From positions 1 through 15,688 of the forward strand of contig CAZPUJ010000773.1 in NCBI GenBank assembly GCA_964589725.1: a stretch of DNA of 15,688 nt, in the 5' to 3' direction. Position numbers and translations under genes: made by a program. This stretch comes from CAYSHJ01 sp964589725. GTDB taxonomy: Bacteria > Planctomycetota > Planctomycetia > Planctomycetales > Planctomycetaceae. Positions 8,501 to 14,737 of this stretch are shown here, piece after piece; the first letter of the stretch is position 1; every line of letters starts with the position of its first letter. The notes beneath the pieces were generated by a model. That model had not been told where the DNA came from and searched no databases. It saw nothing but the letters and a program-made list of their open reading frames with translations.

Positions 8501-10415
8501 GCGACCGATAATCGTAAACCCAGCGTTGCCGCCCCGTGACCAAATCGACGCCGACCACCAAGCCAACGTCCGTCGGACAAACCAACATTCCCTCCGCGGC
8601 GGACGGAGCGCCGATCGAGTTGCGTCGCCCCAATTGACTCCGGCGGAAAAACGGTTCATTGACCAGAGCCAATCCTTGAGCCCACAGCATCTCACCGGTC
8701 TGCGCGTCGATCGCCAGCAGGCACAACTGGTTGTTCTTCTCGATGTCCACGTCGGCGAGCGAAAAGAGTTCGCCGATCACGTACAGGCAACCGTCGATCG
8801 CGATCGGCGGGCCTTGAAAGTGCAGACAACTGCTGCTGTGAGCCAATTTCGTCGCGGCGGTCCGGCCGTCGAGCGTCCAGACCGGCCTCACCGTGGCAAC
8901 GGCTTCGTGCTCGTCACGACTGGCGGAGGAAAGTGGCAAGGCGATTAGTCGCGTGAGAACCTGCGGCAGCTCCGCGTCTGAGTCGGCGGACGATTGTCGC
9001 AACACGATGCCGTTACCTTGTTCACCTTGCGGACCTTTCTTGCCGGGAGTGGCCTGCCGCGGTGGGGGCTTCGCAGGCGAGTCGATGCGATTCCGGAACA
9101 CGTTCTCCACGTCCGTGGCTGATTCGATCGGCACGTAGTCCACGGCGAACACGAGTTGTCCGTCGCTCGACAATGTACCCCAGGCTAAGTTCCCCACGAA
9201 CGCCTCTTGCACGAGGCGGAGGTCGTTCGAGTTCGACGACGTGGCCACCAGTCGCTGAATCAACTCCTCCAATGACACTCGCGAAGGATAGTGCCACAAC
9301 GAGCGTCCCGTCCGCAAATCGAACGCACGAATGCCGGTGAACTCGCGAATCACGACTTGTTCGCGCACAACCAGCGGCTCGCTAGCCACGGAAAGTCGCT
9401 GTGGATAACTGTCGTCTTGCGATTCCAGCCAACTCCGAATCCGTGTGGTTTCGGACACGTCGGAATACAACGGCGCCGACCACAGCGACTTCAACCACGG
9501 CACGCTGCCGCTCGAAACCACGTTGCGACTGGCGCTGCCGGCGGCTGTCAGCCACTCAACGGCGGATCCCGCTGCGCCGCTCTTCTCGGGCAGAATCAGC
9601 GACTCGACCAGTTGTTCAACGAAACGCGTTTCTCGGCCGGGTCGCAGCGGAGTCGCGCCAATCTGACTGAGCAATTCAATCGTGCGGCTTTCGTTTCCGC
9701 TCAAGCGTTGAGCGATGGCCGCTCGCAAACGAATCGCCTCCGTGATTCGCGACCAATGCGCCGGTTCGGCCATGATCCGTTCCCACAGCCGCGCCGCCGC
9801 GCGAGCCTCACCTTGATCGAGCCATCGCGCCGCCAACCAATTCGCCGCCGAGAAACCCGCCGATGTGTGAAAATATCGCCGCACCACCTCCGCCGCGAAA
9901 ACCACCTTCCCGGTCTCGCGTGATCGCTCCCACAGCAACTTCGCCTGTGTACCAAAGAGCCGCTCGTACGTCGCGCGTCCCTCGGGCGACAACTCGCGCA
10001 GCAACTTCAACGTCTGTGATCGCACGCCGACCAACTCCCCACCGGTCCGCAAACGTACAAACCCGTCGTCGCCTCGATCCAAAATTTGCTGGACGAACGT
10101 TAGCCCTTCCGTGATCTGCCCCGCCGCCAATCGTGTGTGTGCTTCGCGCAACCAGCGTCGCAACAGCGGATCATTGTTGAGCTGAGACGCCCCCGCTGAC
10201 GAAACAGTGATCAGCGGTTCCTCTGGGAGTACGCCGGTCAGCGGCGCCGAACTGTCCGTATCCGCCGCGAACGCGCAGGACTTGAAACCGAAGAGAAACG
10301 GAAATCCCGCGAGAACGACGAGCAGCACGAGAACCGGCACGTTGATGAACACGTCGATCGCTACCGGACTGTGCGGAGAGAGAGGCGATCTCAATCTGTT
10401 CGACGGAATTCCCAT
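5565..10415 (-). CDS. Giant exported protein with PQQ-type (BamB-like) beta-propeller repeats
   Basis: A 1616-residue protein, the largest in the window; no specific function is assigned. A basic N-terminus and hydrophobic segment (about 18-50, ending AFA) form a signal peptide or anchor. Residues about 80-340 are helical and TPR-like. A first propeller region (about 360-830) contains PQQ-like blades: AFDLRTGRSLWHY (364-376), AIDAQTGEMLWAQ (568-580), GVDLVTGRQRWVYDY (622-636), CLDLTSGRLLWK (680-691) and CLELATGRD (765-773). A helical linker (about 830-1090) follows, then a second region (about 1190-1600) with VVDPASGRVLWRRG (1294-1307) and VVYETATGREL (1341-1351). Residues 458-469 form a short Gly-X-Y collagen-like stretch. 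The repeats resemble BamB and PQQ-dehydrogenase propellers, but no catalytic or PQQ-ligand residues are evident, so a scaffold or binding role is more likely. I chose the ATG at 10415; an in-frame TTG at 10484 would add 23 residues before the signal. Confidence 0.85.
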   Translation of the reverse strand: MGIPSNRLRSPLSPHSPVAIDVFINVPVLVLLVVLAGFPFLFGFKSCAFAADTDSSAPLTGVLPEEPLITVSSAGASQLNNDPLLRRWLREAHTRLAAGQITEGLTFVQQILDRGDDGFVRLRTGGELVGVRSQTLKLLRELSPEGRATYERLFGTQAKLLWERSRETGKVVFAAEVVRRYFHTSAGFSAANWLAARWLDQGEARAAARLWERIMAEPAHWSRITEAIRLRAAIAQRLSGNESRTIELLSQIGATPLRPGRETRFVEQLVESLILPEKSGAAGSAVEWLTAAGSASRNVVSSGSVPWLKSLWSAPLYSDVSETTRIRSWLESQDDSYPQRLSVASEPLVVREQVVIREFTGIRAFDLRTGRSLWHYPSRVSLEELIQRLVATSSNSNDLRLVQEAFVGNLAWGTLSSDGQLVFAVDYVPIESATDVENVFRNRIDSPAKPPPRQATPGKKGPQGEQGNGIVLRQSSADSDAELPQVLTRLIALPLSSASRDEHEAVATVRPVWTLDGRTAATKLAHSSSCLHFQGPPIAIDGCLYVIGELFSLADVDIEKNNQLCLLAIDAQTGEMLWAQGLALVNEPFFRRSQLGRRNSIGAPSAAEGMLVCPTDVGLVVGVDLVTGRQRWVYDYRSLRGDLRRDSLGEVHGWDGTPAWPVIHRGRVVLLPRYSDHVHCLDLTSGRLLWKAPRGDALYVGAVTDELVLLVGDREVRAIPLSMNGQADGKPTAPAWSQRLGAVTGRGVRVGEQYLVPLKSGRIACLELATGRDRGFALRRFQELSQDIDATEGSTPDITAAWPGNLIASGDMILSLGPGRLDAFPQAHAVLASLREQPQSVERRLLQVELTMLFGTQGSPISELQQVLREPLTPKQRREAERQLRESLYLELDRDPSQTDALLTLLDPLAKTPAERARLLRHVCEVSLQSDPLRAVRAVREFASLPMDQEWELDEHGQHIVSLDTMAHGYLRQVRSRIEQTPGQADHVLDLLNTERNGLLTATDLNSLRRFVRLCDDWPQATDIRFRLADLLIERGQFQEAELLLFRDRVQADPRVAAAATVRLLRLWEHLGLYGSAANLLVELDERFRDVPLPETAMPKGDIRPRRPKVVAGGDVTTGRSFVAAFPRDTLTWQAFAQRQPPTWDIRRVVISEDRRLGGQSRLIESYDQFRRSHQKPAGMAFHLFEKEMPFGPKDVTAWQIVDKESGVVVGQLADLDRVFYPPIQQNNNPLTVSHFLPLGGPARYRGVSLIEHDSQASTWDHAFAPLRSSQEFLRVGPSGPNFCTFQSRQHLIVVDPASGRVLWRRGNLEPQTGLFAENEWGLFGDQEALVLFAQDFSSYVVYETATGRELRRGRLNIDPQHNRKVFGRKLFYMSDANSGRRLRIWDPLTDDHEFDEASFGIVLSNVTADGELLLVLRSGRIRVIDVHAGLVNLDVTLPAELTFGVNSLRGFSDHDRYYINLQRAMLDTGRSAFSYFLNDSLVPKIDVQGELYAFARPGAPRPLHHADGPLGRRLWTRLFPQRSILRLEKNRLPFLITLSRLQDRQNGARTAVRVEAIDGESGNLLGVNDGVILDRFVQVQTDIAAGQMSLCGLRTQVRIDFGHDKQRLVGSDDPL

Positions 10416-10571
10416 CAGGACGTCTCGCGGGAGCGAGCGGATTTCCACGAGCTTCGCCAAGGGCGAAGCCACGTGCCGTGTCAAATGGACAGGACGATTG
10501 TGCCGCGGTTCTCAAAACGTGCCAATCCCAGCTTGAGCATTGTCGTAGAATAAACGCTGGAAACCGCGGGC

Positions 10572-11072
10572 TCAGCCGGCATCATCGGACAGCAGATCGT
10601 CCTCGTTGATCAGTCGATGACCCCGCTCGGCGAGCACCCTCAGGGCCAGTTCCAGATCGTCGACCGAAATGGCGATAGCGCCCCGGCCATGACCCCGGTA
10701 CAGCAACGGGTAAGTGTAGTGAATGTTGACTTCCGCTTGCAGCAGCGAGGTGCAAAGCGACACGAACGGCTGATGTCCTTCCGGGAGTTCCACACCGATC
10801 ACGTCGCTCTCAAGGTACGCAAAGCCCGACAGGCTGAGGATCTCTTTGCCGCGATCGTACGAACTAAGCATGATCCGCGCGGCGGCGCAGTCGTGTGAGT
10901 CCACGATGCTAAGCGCGACAATTCGCAGATCATGGCGCTCGAAATATCGCAGCAAGTCACGCAATCGGCCGATCTGGTTCTCGAGGAACACGCAAAACTG
11001 GCGCAAGCACGGCCAATCGTGATCGCGCGCCGTGTTGGTATCAATTCCGAGACCATCAAACTCCGTGGCCAT
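10572..11072 (-). CDS. Tandem ACT-domain protein
   Basis: A 166-residue stand-alone regulatory-type protein. Two ACT-like units can be seen: about 24-95 (starting LRQFCVFLENQIGRL, with IVALSIVDSHDCAAARIML as its second strand pair) and about 100-160 (QPFVSLCTSLLQAEVNIHYTYP, then GAIAISVDDLELALRVL). ACT domains bind amino acids or other small ligands, usually at dimer interfaces. There is no attached enzyme domain, so it probably acts as a ligand sensor or as a separate subunit; the target is unknown. The ATG at 11072 has AGGA 8 bases upstream; an in-frame ATG at 11138 is less likely because it lacks such a site. It lies 156 bases upstream of the giant propeller gene on the same strand and is divergent from the HAD gene. 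A possible promoter is at 11209-11238. Confidence 0.86.
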   Translation of the reverse strand: MATEFDGLGIDTNTARDHDWPCLRQFCVFLENQIGRLRDLLRYFERHDLRIVALSIVDSHDCAAARIMLSSYDRGKEILSLSGFAYLESDVIGVELPEGHQPFVSLCTSLLQAEVNIHYTYPLLYRGHGRGAIAISVDDLELALRVLAERGHRLINEDDLLSDDAG

Positions 11073-11208
11073 CGAGTTGTTCCTGGATCCATGACGAAAG
11101 GCCGAAAAGCCCGCAGCCACGTCAAGAAGTGAAGCCATCCGCGGCCGAGACGAGTTGTTCGACGAGCGGCGGGTGTGCTATCACCTCGCCCCGCGCGTGT
11201 ACGGCGGA

Positions 11209-11238
11209 GTTGTACTTTGTCGTGACGAACAGCGTCAA
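11209..11238 (-). promoter_or_regulatory. Candidate sigma70-type promoter for the ACT-domain gene
   Basis: On the minus strand TTGACG (11238-11233) is followed after 18 bases by TACAAC (11214-11209), matching the consensus at 5 of 6 and 4 of 6 positions. It would give a leader of about 130 bases. Such matches arise by chance, so confidence is low. Confidence 0.3.
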
Positions 11239-11275
11239 CCGGCGTGTCCGTCCGTGGCCAATCAGCGAGTTTCTG

Positions 11276-11881
11276 ATGATCCGTACTTGCCTGTTCGATA
11301 TGGGAAACGTTTTGGTGTTCTTCTCGCACGATCGAATGTGCGAGCAACTTGGTGGGCTCTGTGGCCGCTCGGTCGACGAAATGCGCCGTCTGTTGTTCGA
11401 CTCTGGAACTCAATGGGAGTACGAACGAGGACGGATCAGTCCCGTGGAGTTTCATGCGTGGTTTCAACAAGTCACCGGCCGCGAAGTCAACTTTGAGGAT
11501 CTGTACCGCGCCGGCGCCGACATCTTTTCGCTGAATCAGGCGATCATCGGACTATTGGATCGACTTAAGCAGGTTGGGTTGCGACTGGTGCTGCTGTCGA
11601 ACACTTGCCAATCGCACTTCGATTGGGTGTGGGAGCAGTATGATGTGCTGCAGCGGTTCGATGCCCATGTCGCGTCGTACCGCGTTGGAGCACTTAAGCC
11701 GGATGACGCCATCTTTACGGCGGCCATTGGGGAAATTGGTTGCTCGCCCGAAGAGTGCCTCTACACCGATGACATTCCCGACTACGTGGCTGCCGGCCGT
11801 CGGCACGGTCTTCAAGCCGAAGTTTTCACCGACGTGCCATCGTTGATCAACCAATTGCAGCGGGTGGGAGTTTCGGTTTGA
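11276..11881 (+). CDS. HAD-superfamily phosphatase, subfamily IA (YihX-like)
   Basis: A 201-residue cytoplasmic HAD hydrolase, predicted to remove phosphate from a small phosphorylated metabolite. Motif I is FDMGNV with nucleophile Asp8. As in YihX (glucose-1-phosphate phosphatase), the position two residues on is Gly rather than Asp. Motif II is LLSNT (Ser108), motif III is the LKPD lysine (Lys141), and motif IV is TDDIPD (Asp165/166). The helical cap lies at about 16-85 (YERGRISPVEF is a typical cap segment). Length and motif order match the family. The ATG at 11276 is placed right before motif I; the open frame extends upstream to 11129 without homology, and no strong Shine-Dalgarno sequence is seen. 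A short hairpin overlaps its stop codon, and rpsD follows 163 bases later from its own promoter. The substrate is unknown. Confidence 0.88.
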   Translation: MIRTCLFDMGNVLVFFSHDRMCEQLGGLCGRSVDEMRRLLFDSGTQWEYERGRISPVEFHAWFQQVTGREVNFEDLYRAGADIFSLNQAIIGLLDRLKQVGLRLVLLSNTCQSHFDWVWEQYDVLQRFDAHVASYRVGALKPDDAIFTAAIGEIGCSPEECLYTDDIPDYVAAGRRHGLQAEVFTDVPSLINQLQRVGVSV

Positions 11882-11898
11882 GTGTTGGACCGACACTC
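11880..11898 (+). terminator. Hairpin at the HAD gene stop codon, possible terminator
   Basis: GAGTGT (11880-11885) pairs with ACACTC (11893-11898), and the stem continues with a T-G wobble and a G-C pair to a GAC triloop. It begins within the stop codon and sits 34 bases before the rpsD promoter. No T tract follows, so it may be a 3'-end stem rather than a true intrinsic terminator. Confidence 0.35.
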
Positions 11899-11931
11899 CG
11901 TTCGACGAATCACGCAGGTTAACCCGGTCGC

Positions 11932-11959
11932 TTGCAAACGCTTTGGTCGCCAATACAAT
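11932..11959 (+). promoter_or_regulatory. Sigma70-type promoter of the rpsD-adk unit
   Basis: TTGCAA (11932-11937), a 16-base spacer and TACAAT (11954-11959) match the bacterial housekeeping promoter at 4 of 6 and 5 of 6 positions. It predicts a start near 11966 and a leader of about 80 bases. The leader contains a small stem CCACG/CGTGG (11969-11973 with 11980-11984). Confidence 0.55.
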
Positions 11960-12044
11960 CCCGCATTCCCACGAAAAGACGTGGTCGAAATCGAAGCGTT
12001 TGTAGAGCATCCTCGCCCAGAAAGCGGGATCGGGAGAGACGTGC

Positions 12045-12653
12045 ATGGGGCGTTATACGGGTCCAAAGGCGCGCATCAATCGGCGTCTGGAACAGCAGAT
12101 CTATGAGAACTCGGGCGCGATGCGAGCCGCCGAGAAACGTGATTACCCGCCTGGACAACACATTCGGAAAAAGAAGCTCTCGACGTTTGGCCAGGCCATG
12201 CGCGAGAAGCAGAAGATCAAGTATTACTACGGCATGCGCGAGCGTCAGCTTCGCCGTTACTTCGACGAAGCGCGCCGTCTGCCGGGGAACACAGGCGAGC
12301 GTCTGATGGTGATGTGCGAATGTCGCCTCGACAACGTCGTCCGCCGCGCCGGCTTTACGCGGACGCGCCTGCAAGCTCGGCAAGGCGTTGTGCATTCGCA
12401 CTTCCAGGTCAATGGTCGGACGGTCGATATCCCATCGATGCTGCTCAAGCCGGGTGACGTGGTTCGCGTACGCAATCGCCACAACCTGCAGAAGGCTTAT
12501 CTTGAATTGTTGAGCGCCAACGCGTCGCAGAAATGCGATTGGTTGCAGGTCGACGACAAGGGCCTGGAGATCCGCGTGTCAGGGATGCCGACCAAGCAGG
12601 ATGTCAGTTTGCCGATTGATGTCGGTCAGGTGGTTGTGTTCCTGTCGCGCTAG
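12045..12653 (+). CDS. rpsD: 30S ribosomal protein S4
   Basis: S4 binds 16S rRNA early in 30S assembly, and in several bacteria represses its own translation. The 202-residue product has the family's usual length. It begins MGRYTGPKARINRR, has the PGQH segment (36-39), the REKQKIKYYYG region (53-63), the NTGE motif (82-85) and the S4 RNA-binding domain (about 92-152, with RLDNVV at 94-99). The N-terminal zinc-finger cysteines of some S4 proteins are absent, so this is the zinc-independent type. The start is fixed by GGGAG (12032-12036) 8 bases upstream. It is followed 25 bases later by adk, probably on one transcript from the promoter at 11932-11959. No other ribosomal protein gene is nearby, so this is a satellite of the usual alpha operon. 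Confidence 0.98.
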   Translation: MGRYTGPKARINRRLEQQIYENSGAMRAAEKRDYPPGQHIRKKKLSTFGQAMREKQKIKYYYGMRERQLRRYFDEARRLPGNTGERLMVMCECRLDNVVRRAGFTRTRLQARQGVVHSHFQVNGRTVDIPSMLLKPGDVVRVRNRHNLQKAYLELLSANASQKCDWLQVDDKGLEIRVSGMPTKQDVSLPIDVGQVVVFLSR

Positions 12654-12678
12654 GAATCTGTCTTGGGAAAGACGAACG

Positions 12679-13338
12679 ATGACGGATCAACCGTATCCGG
12701 CCGTCTTGATATTGGGCATGCCGGGCGTCGGCAAGGGAACTCAAGGCAAGCTGTTGGGGAAAATCCGCGGGATCTTTCATTTGTCCACGGGTGATATTTT
12801 ACGCTCGCTCAGCGAGGACACCGAACAAGGCCGTACGGTGGCCGACTATCTGCGCCGCGGCCAGTTTGTTCCTGACGAGCTCACGTTTCAGATTTGGAAA
12901 CAATGGCTCGATGGACAAATTGCGGTGGGCCACTTTCATCCTCACGAGCAGGTGTTATTGCTGGATGGCATTCCACGCAATCGTCGGCAATGCGAGATGT
13001 TGGAAGACCATCTGCTCGTGCTGCAGGTGATTCATTTCAACAATCCCAGCGACGAACCGATCGTGCAGCGTCTGCGGGAGCGAGCGCTCATCGAAGGCCG
13101 CTCCGACGACGCGGACGAAACAATCATTCGGCAGCGCATTGAGGTCTATCGTCGCGAGACTAAGCCCGTGCTGGACTATTACTCGCACGACATCATCCGC
13201 GATATCGACCCGATGGGTACGCCGGCTTCCGTGCTGAAACGCATTCTCGAATGCCTGGTCCCGGTCATCGTGAGCGTACGCGGATCTTCGATAATTTCGT
13301 CTGACGGCGTCGAAATCACGCCCGATGATGCCGAGTGA
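12679..13338 (+). CDS. adk: Adenylate kinase family nucleoside monophosphate kinase, short-LID type
   Basis: Adenylate kinase interconverts AMP + ATP and 2 ADP in the cytoplasm. The 219-residue product shows the P-loop GMPGVGKGT (13-21), the NMP-binding STGDILR (36-42), GQFVPDEL (61-68) and LDGIPR (95-100). The LID is short: RALIEGRSDDADE (135-147) replaces the long zinc or hydrogen-bonded LID of many bacterial enzymes and leads straight into the RQRIEVY helix. This resembles the AK1-like short form. About 30 residues at the C-terminus (190-219) extend past the usual end. The ATG at 12679 is preceded by a purine-rich GGGAAAG; a longer open frame back to 12601 overlaps rpsD and adds unrelated residues. 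It probably shares a transcript with rpsD. Specificity for AMP over other NMPs is inferred from the family. Confidence 0.93.
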   Translation: MTDQPYPAVLILGMPGVGKGTQGKLLGKIRGIFHLSTGDILRSLSEDTEQGRTVADYLRRGQFVPDELTFQIWKQWLDGQIAVGHFHPHEQVLLLDGIPRNRRQCEMLEDHLLVLQVIHFNNPSDEPIVQRLRERALIEGRSDDADETIIRQRIEVYRRETKPVLDYYSHDIIRDIDPMGTPASVLKRILECLVPVIVSVRGSSIISSDGVEITPDDAE

Positions 13339-13342
13339 CGGC

Positions 13343-13545
13343 ATGTTCATCATTCCCATCAACACGGACGCGCCGATCGACCATTGGCCGCTCGACGCCG
13401 GCGACCTGCAAGCGCTCGCGGACGGACTCTACAAACTCAAAGCCGGGGCGGAAGCGATTCCGCCGCCGTTCAAAAGTACGTTGCGCAAATTCACCAGAAG
13501 GCGGAACTACGAACTAAAACATTCAGCTCACGCCGCTTTTTCTGA
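13343..13545 (+). pseudogene. Possible decayed gene joined to adk, rhomboid-like N-terminus
   Basis: Four bases after the adk stop an ATG opens a frame beginning MFIIPINTDAPIDHWP. From memory of the family, this resembles the start of planctomycete rhomboid-type intramembrane proteases (NTDAPIYHWP). No transmembrane segment follows. Instead there is a helical-looking stretch (DLQALADGLYKLKAGAEA), and then the frame runs antisense into the SDR gene to 13780 with no protein-like content. A shift by one base near 13465 would instead give AVQKYVAQIHQKAELRTKTF and a stop at 13543-13545. The simplest reading is a remnant with an internal deletion and a frameshift. It might alternatively be chance coding, because a hairpin at 13447-13464 occupies the same bases. 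Confidence 0.35.
13447..13464. terminator. Perfect 7-bp hairpin between convergent adk and SDR genes
   Basis: GGCGGAA (13447-13453) and TTCCGCC (13458-13464) pair perfectly around GCGA, a GNRA-type tetraloop on the plus strand. It lies in the convergent gap between the stops at 13338 and 13528 and is a candidate terminator for one or both sides. No T tract follows, so this is uncertain. Confidence 0.4.
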
Positions 13546-14454
13546 ACAAACGACTTGGCCGCTCAAACGCTCGCGATGGCCGGAGCGATTCTGTTCCAGC
13601 AAGCGTTCGATTCCTTCGCTCAGCAGCGGCATCGTGCAGTCGTATTCGCTACGGAAGCGACAAGTCTGCAACGACGTCTCGCCGCGACCGAAGCCGGTTG
13701 GACGAGACGACAATTCACGAAGTGACCGCCTCGCCGGCATGGGGAGTTCAAACGCATTGGACAATTGCCGCACGAACTGATGCGGGCTGACGCGCTCCGC
13801 GCCGGCGATGTGGAACAGGCCGGTGAGGTCGTCTTCCAAAGCCGCTTCCAAGTAATCGGCCAAGTCGCTGGCGAGGATCGGTGTGCCGTGACTGATCGGA
13901 TCGCAGTCCGGCGACCGACCGTTTTCGAGAGCCGACAGCACCGACTCGATCCAACCACCGTTCGAACCCATCGGGCTCCAGCCGAACGCGTTTGTGCGCA
14001 CAATGAGCGATCGCGGACAGACCTGTCGGATGCGGTTTTCCATTTCGCGGATGGCTTGCGCTTCCGCGCTGCGGCACAACGCCGATGACTCTTCGCTGTG
14101 AAACATCCACGGGCCTGTGAAGATCGCGTCGGACGAGATCAACGTGAAGTGCGCGCCCTCTTGAGCCGCCGCCGCGGCCCACGACTCGGCCGTTGCGTCT
14201 TTGTACGCCTTCGTCGGCGCTTCCCACGCCGAGCGTGCGGCCGCGCCGCAATAGATCACATGCTCGGGCCGAGCTTCCTGCAACGCCGCTCGTACATCTT
14301 TGGAAGTGCTGCGCTCGAATGCCGCCGTTTCGCAACCGGGGATGCTGACGTCCGGCCCGGTTGACAGGCCGATGACGCGAGCTCGCTCCGTCCAACTCGC
14401 TGCCAAGTTCGCTCCGACAACCGTCTCGACGCCGACGATGAATAACGTCTTCAC
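13528..14454 (-). CDS. RmlD-like NAD(P)-binding SDR protein lacking the usual YxxxK
   Basis: A 308-residue extended short-chain dehydrogenase/reductase-like protein, nearest in pattern to dTDP-4-dehydrorhamnose reductase (RmlD). The Rossmann start is LFIVGVETVVGANLA (4-18), and SSDAIFTG (108-115) is the counterpart of the RmlD STDYVFDG segment. A C-terminal substrate domain is suggested by the LADYLEAAL and GLFHIAGAERVSPHQF segments (198-227). Where RmlD has YGRSK, this protein reads CRSAE (127-131), so both the catalytic Tyr and Lys are replaced. It may therefore be a non-catalytic or altered NAD-binding protein. The GTG at 14454 has GGGAGG 6 bases upstream, which is stronger evidence than an in-frame TTG at 14490. 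No rhamnose-pathway gene is adjacent. It is divergent from the phosphoglycerate mutase gene. Confidence 0.82.
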   Translation of the reverse strand: MKTLFIVGVETVVGANLAASWTERARVIGLSTGPDVSIPGCETAAFERSTSKDVRAALQEARPEHVIYCGAAARSAWEAPTKAYKDATAESWAAAAAQEGAHFTLISSDAIFTGPWMFHSEESSALCRSAEAQAIREMENRIRQVCPRSLIVRTNAFGWSPMGSNGGWIESVLSALENGRSPDCDPISHGTPILASDLADYLEAALEDDLTGLFHIAGAERVSPHQFVRQLSNAFELPMPARRSLRELSSRPTGFGRGETSLQTCRFRSEYDCTMPLLSEGIERLLEQNRSGHRERLSGQVVCSEKAA

Positions 14455-14460
14455 GCTGAG

Positions 14461-14466
14461 CCTCCC
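14461..14466 (-). promoter_or_regulatory. Ribosome binding site supporting a GTG start of the SDR gene
   Basis: GGGAGG on the minus strand ends 6 bases before the GTG at 14454. This decides the start in favour of GTG over an upstream TTG. Confidence 0.75.
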
Positions 14467-14536
14467 TGCATGGGCGTTTTGGAAAGGCAAATACCGAGCG
14501 AATCGTTCGCGCGGCCCCGTTGTCCAAGGGGCGCGG

Positions 14537-14542
14537 TTTATA
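14537..14542 (-). promoter_or_regulatory. Possible -10 element upstream of the SDR gene
   Basis: TATAAA on the minus strand lies 83 bases before the GTG start in the 283-base divergent region 14455-14737. It has no well-spaced -35 partner: TTGACG is 24 bases away. No convincing promoter was found for the opposite gene. Confidence 0.22.
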
Positions 14543-14703
14543 GCCGCACGGCCGAAAATCTCACAACGTCAATTTGAGAGTTTGTCATTCGACTTTTGTC
14601 AGTTGCCCTATGTTGACTGACTGGGATGACCGCCGGCCGTGCCAAACAAAGCTTGCTCGCTACGGCACGCTGCGACATAGTTCGCAGTCGACGACGGACC
14701 GCT

Positions 14704-14731
14704 GACCAGGGACAAAGGACCAAGGACAACT
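14704..14731 (+). repeat. Four tandem GAC-starting heptamers before the phosphoglycerate mutase gene
   Basis: GACCAGG, GACAAAG, GACCAAG and GACAACT follow each other without gaps (14704-14731), ending 6 bases before the ATG. The unit is an imperfect GACMARR-like heptamer. An AAGGA formed at 14722-14726 is the only Shine-Dalgarno candidate for the gene, at a long 11-base spacing. Confidence 0.6.
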
Positions 14732-14737
14732 GGCCTC

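Noticed and set aside
8058..8948. A 296-codon plus-strand open frame
   Set aside because: It is antisense to PQQ blade motifs of the giant gene, which are clearly the real coding sequence; its composition is rich in Arg, Gln and His as expected of a shadow frame.
10479..10484. TTGACA on the minus strand as a -35 box for the giant propeller gene
   Set aside because: The bases 16-18 positions downstream are GC-rich and contain no -10-like hexamer.
10503..10569. Inverted repeat CCGCGGTT / AACCGCGG around a 51-base loop
   Set aside because: CCGCGG is itself a palindrome common in GC-rich DNA, and the loop is long, so the pairing is probably chance.
11958..12030. Long-range pairing ATCCCGC (11958-11964) with GCGGGAT (12024-12030) in the rpsD leader
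   Set aside because: The left arm overlaps the -10 box and would lie upstream of the predicted transcription start, so it would not be in the RNA.
14515..14533. CCCC...GGGG hairpin near the SDR leader
   Set aside because: The inner part has mismatches or a two-base loop, leaving only four solid pairs; this is not enough for a feature.
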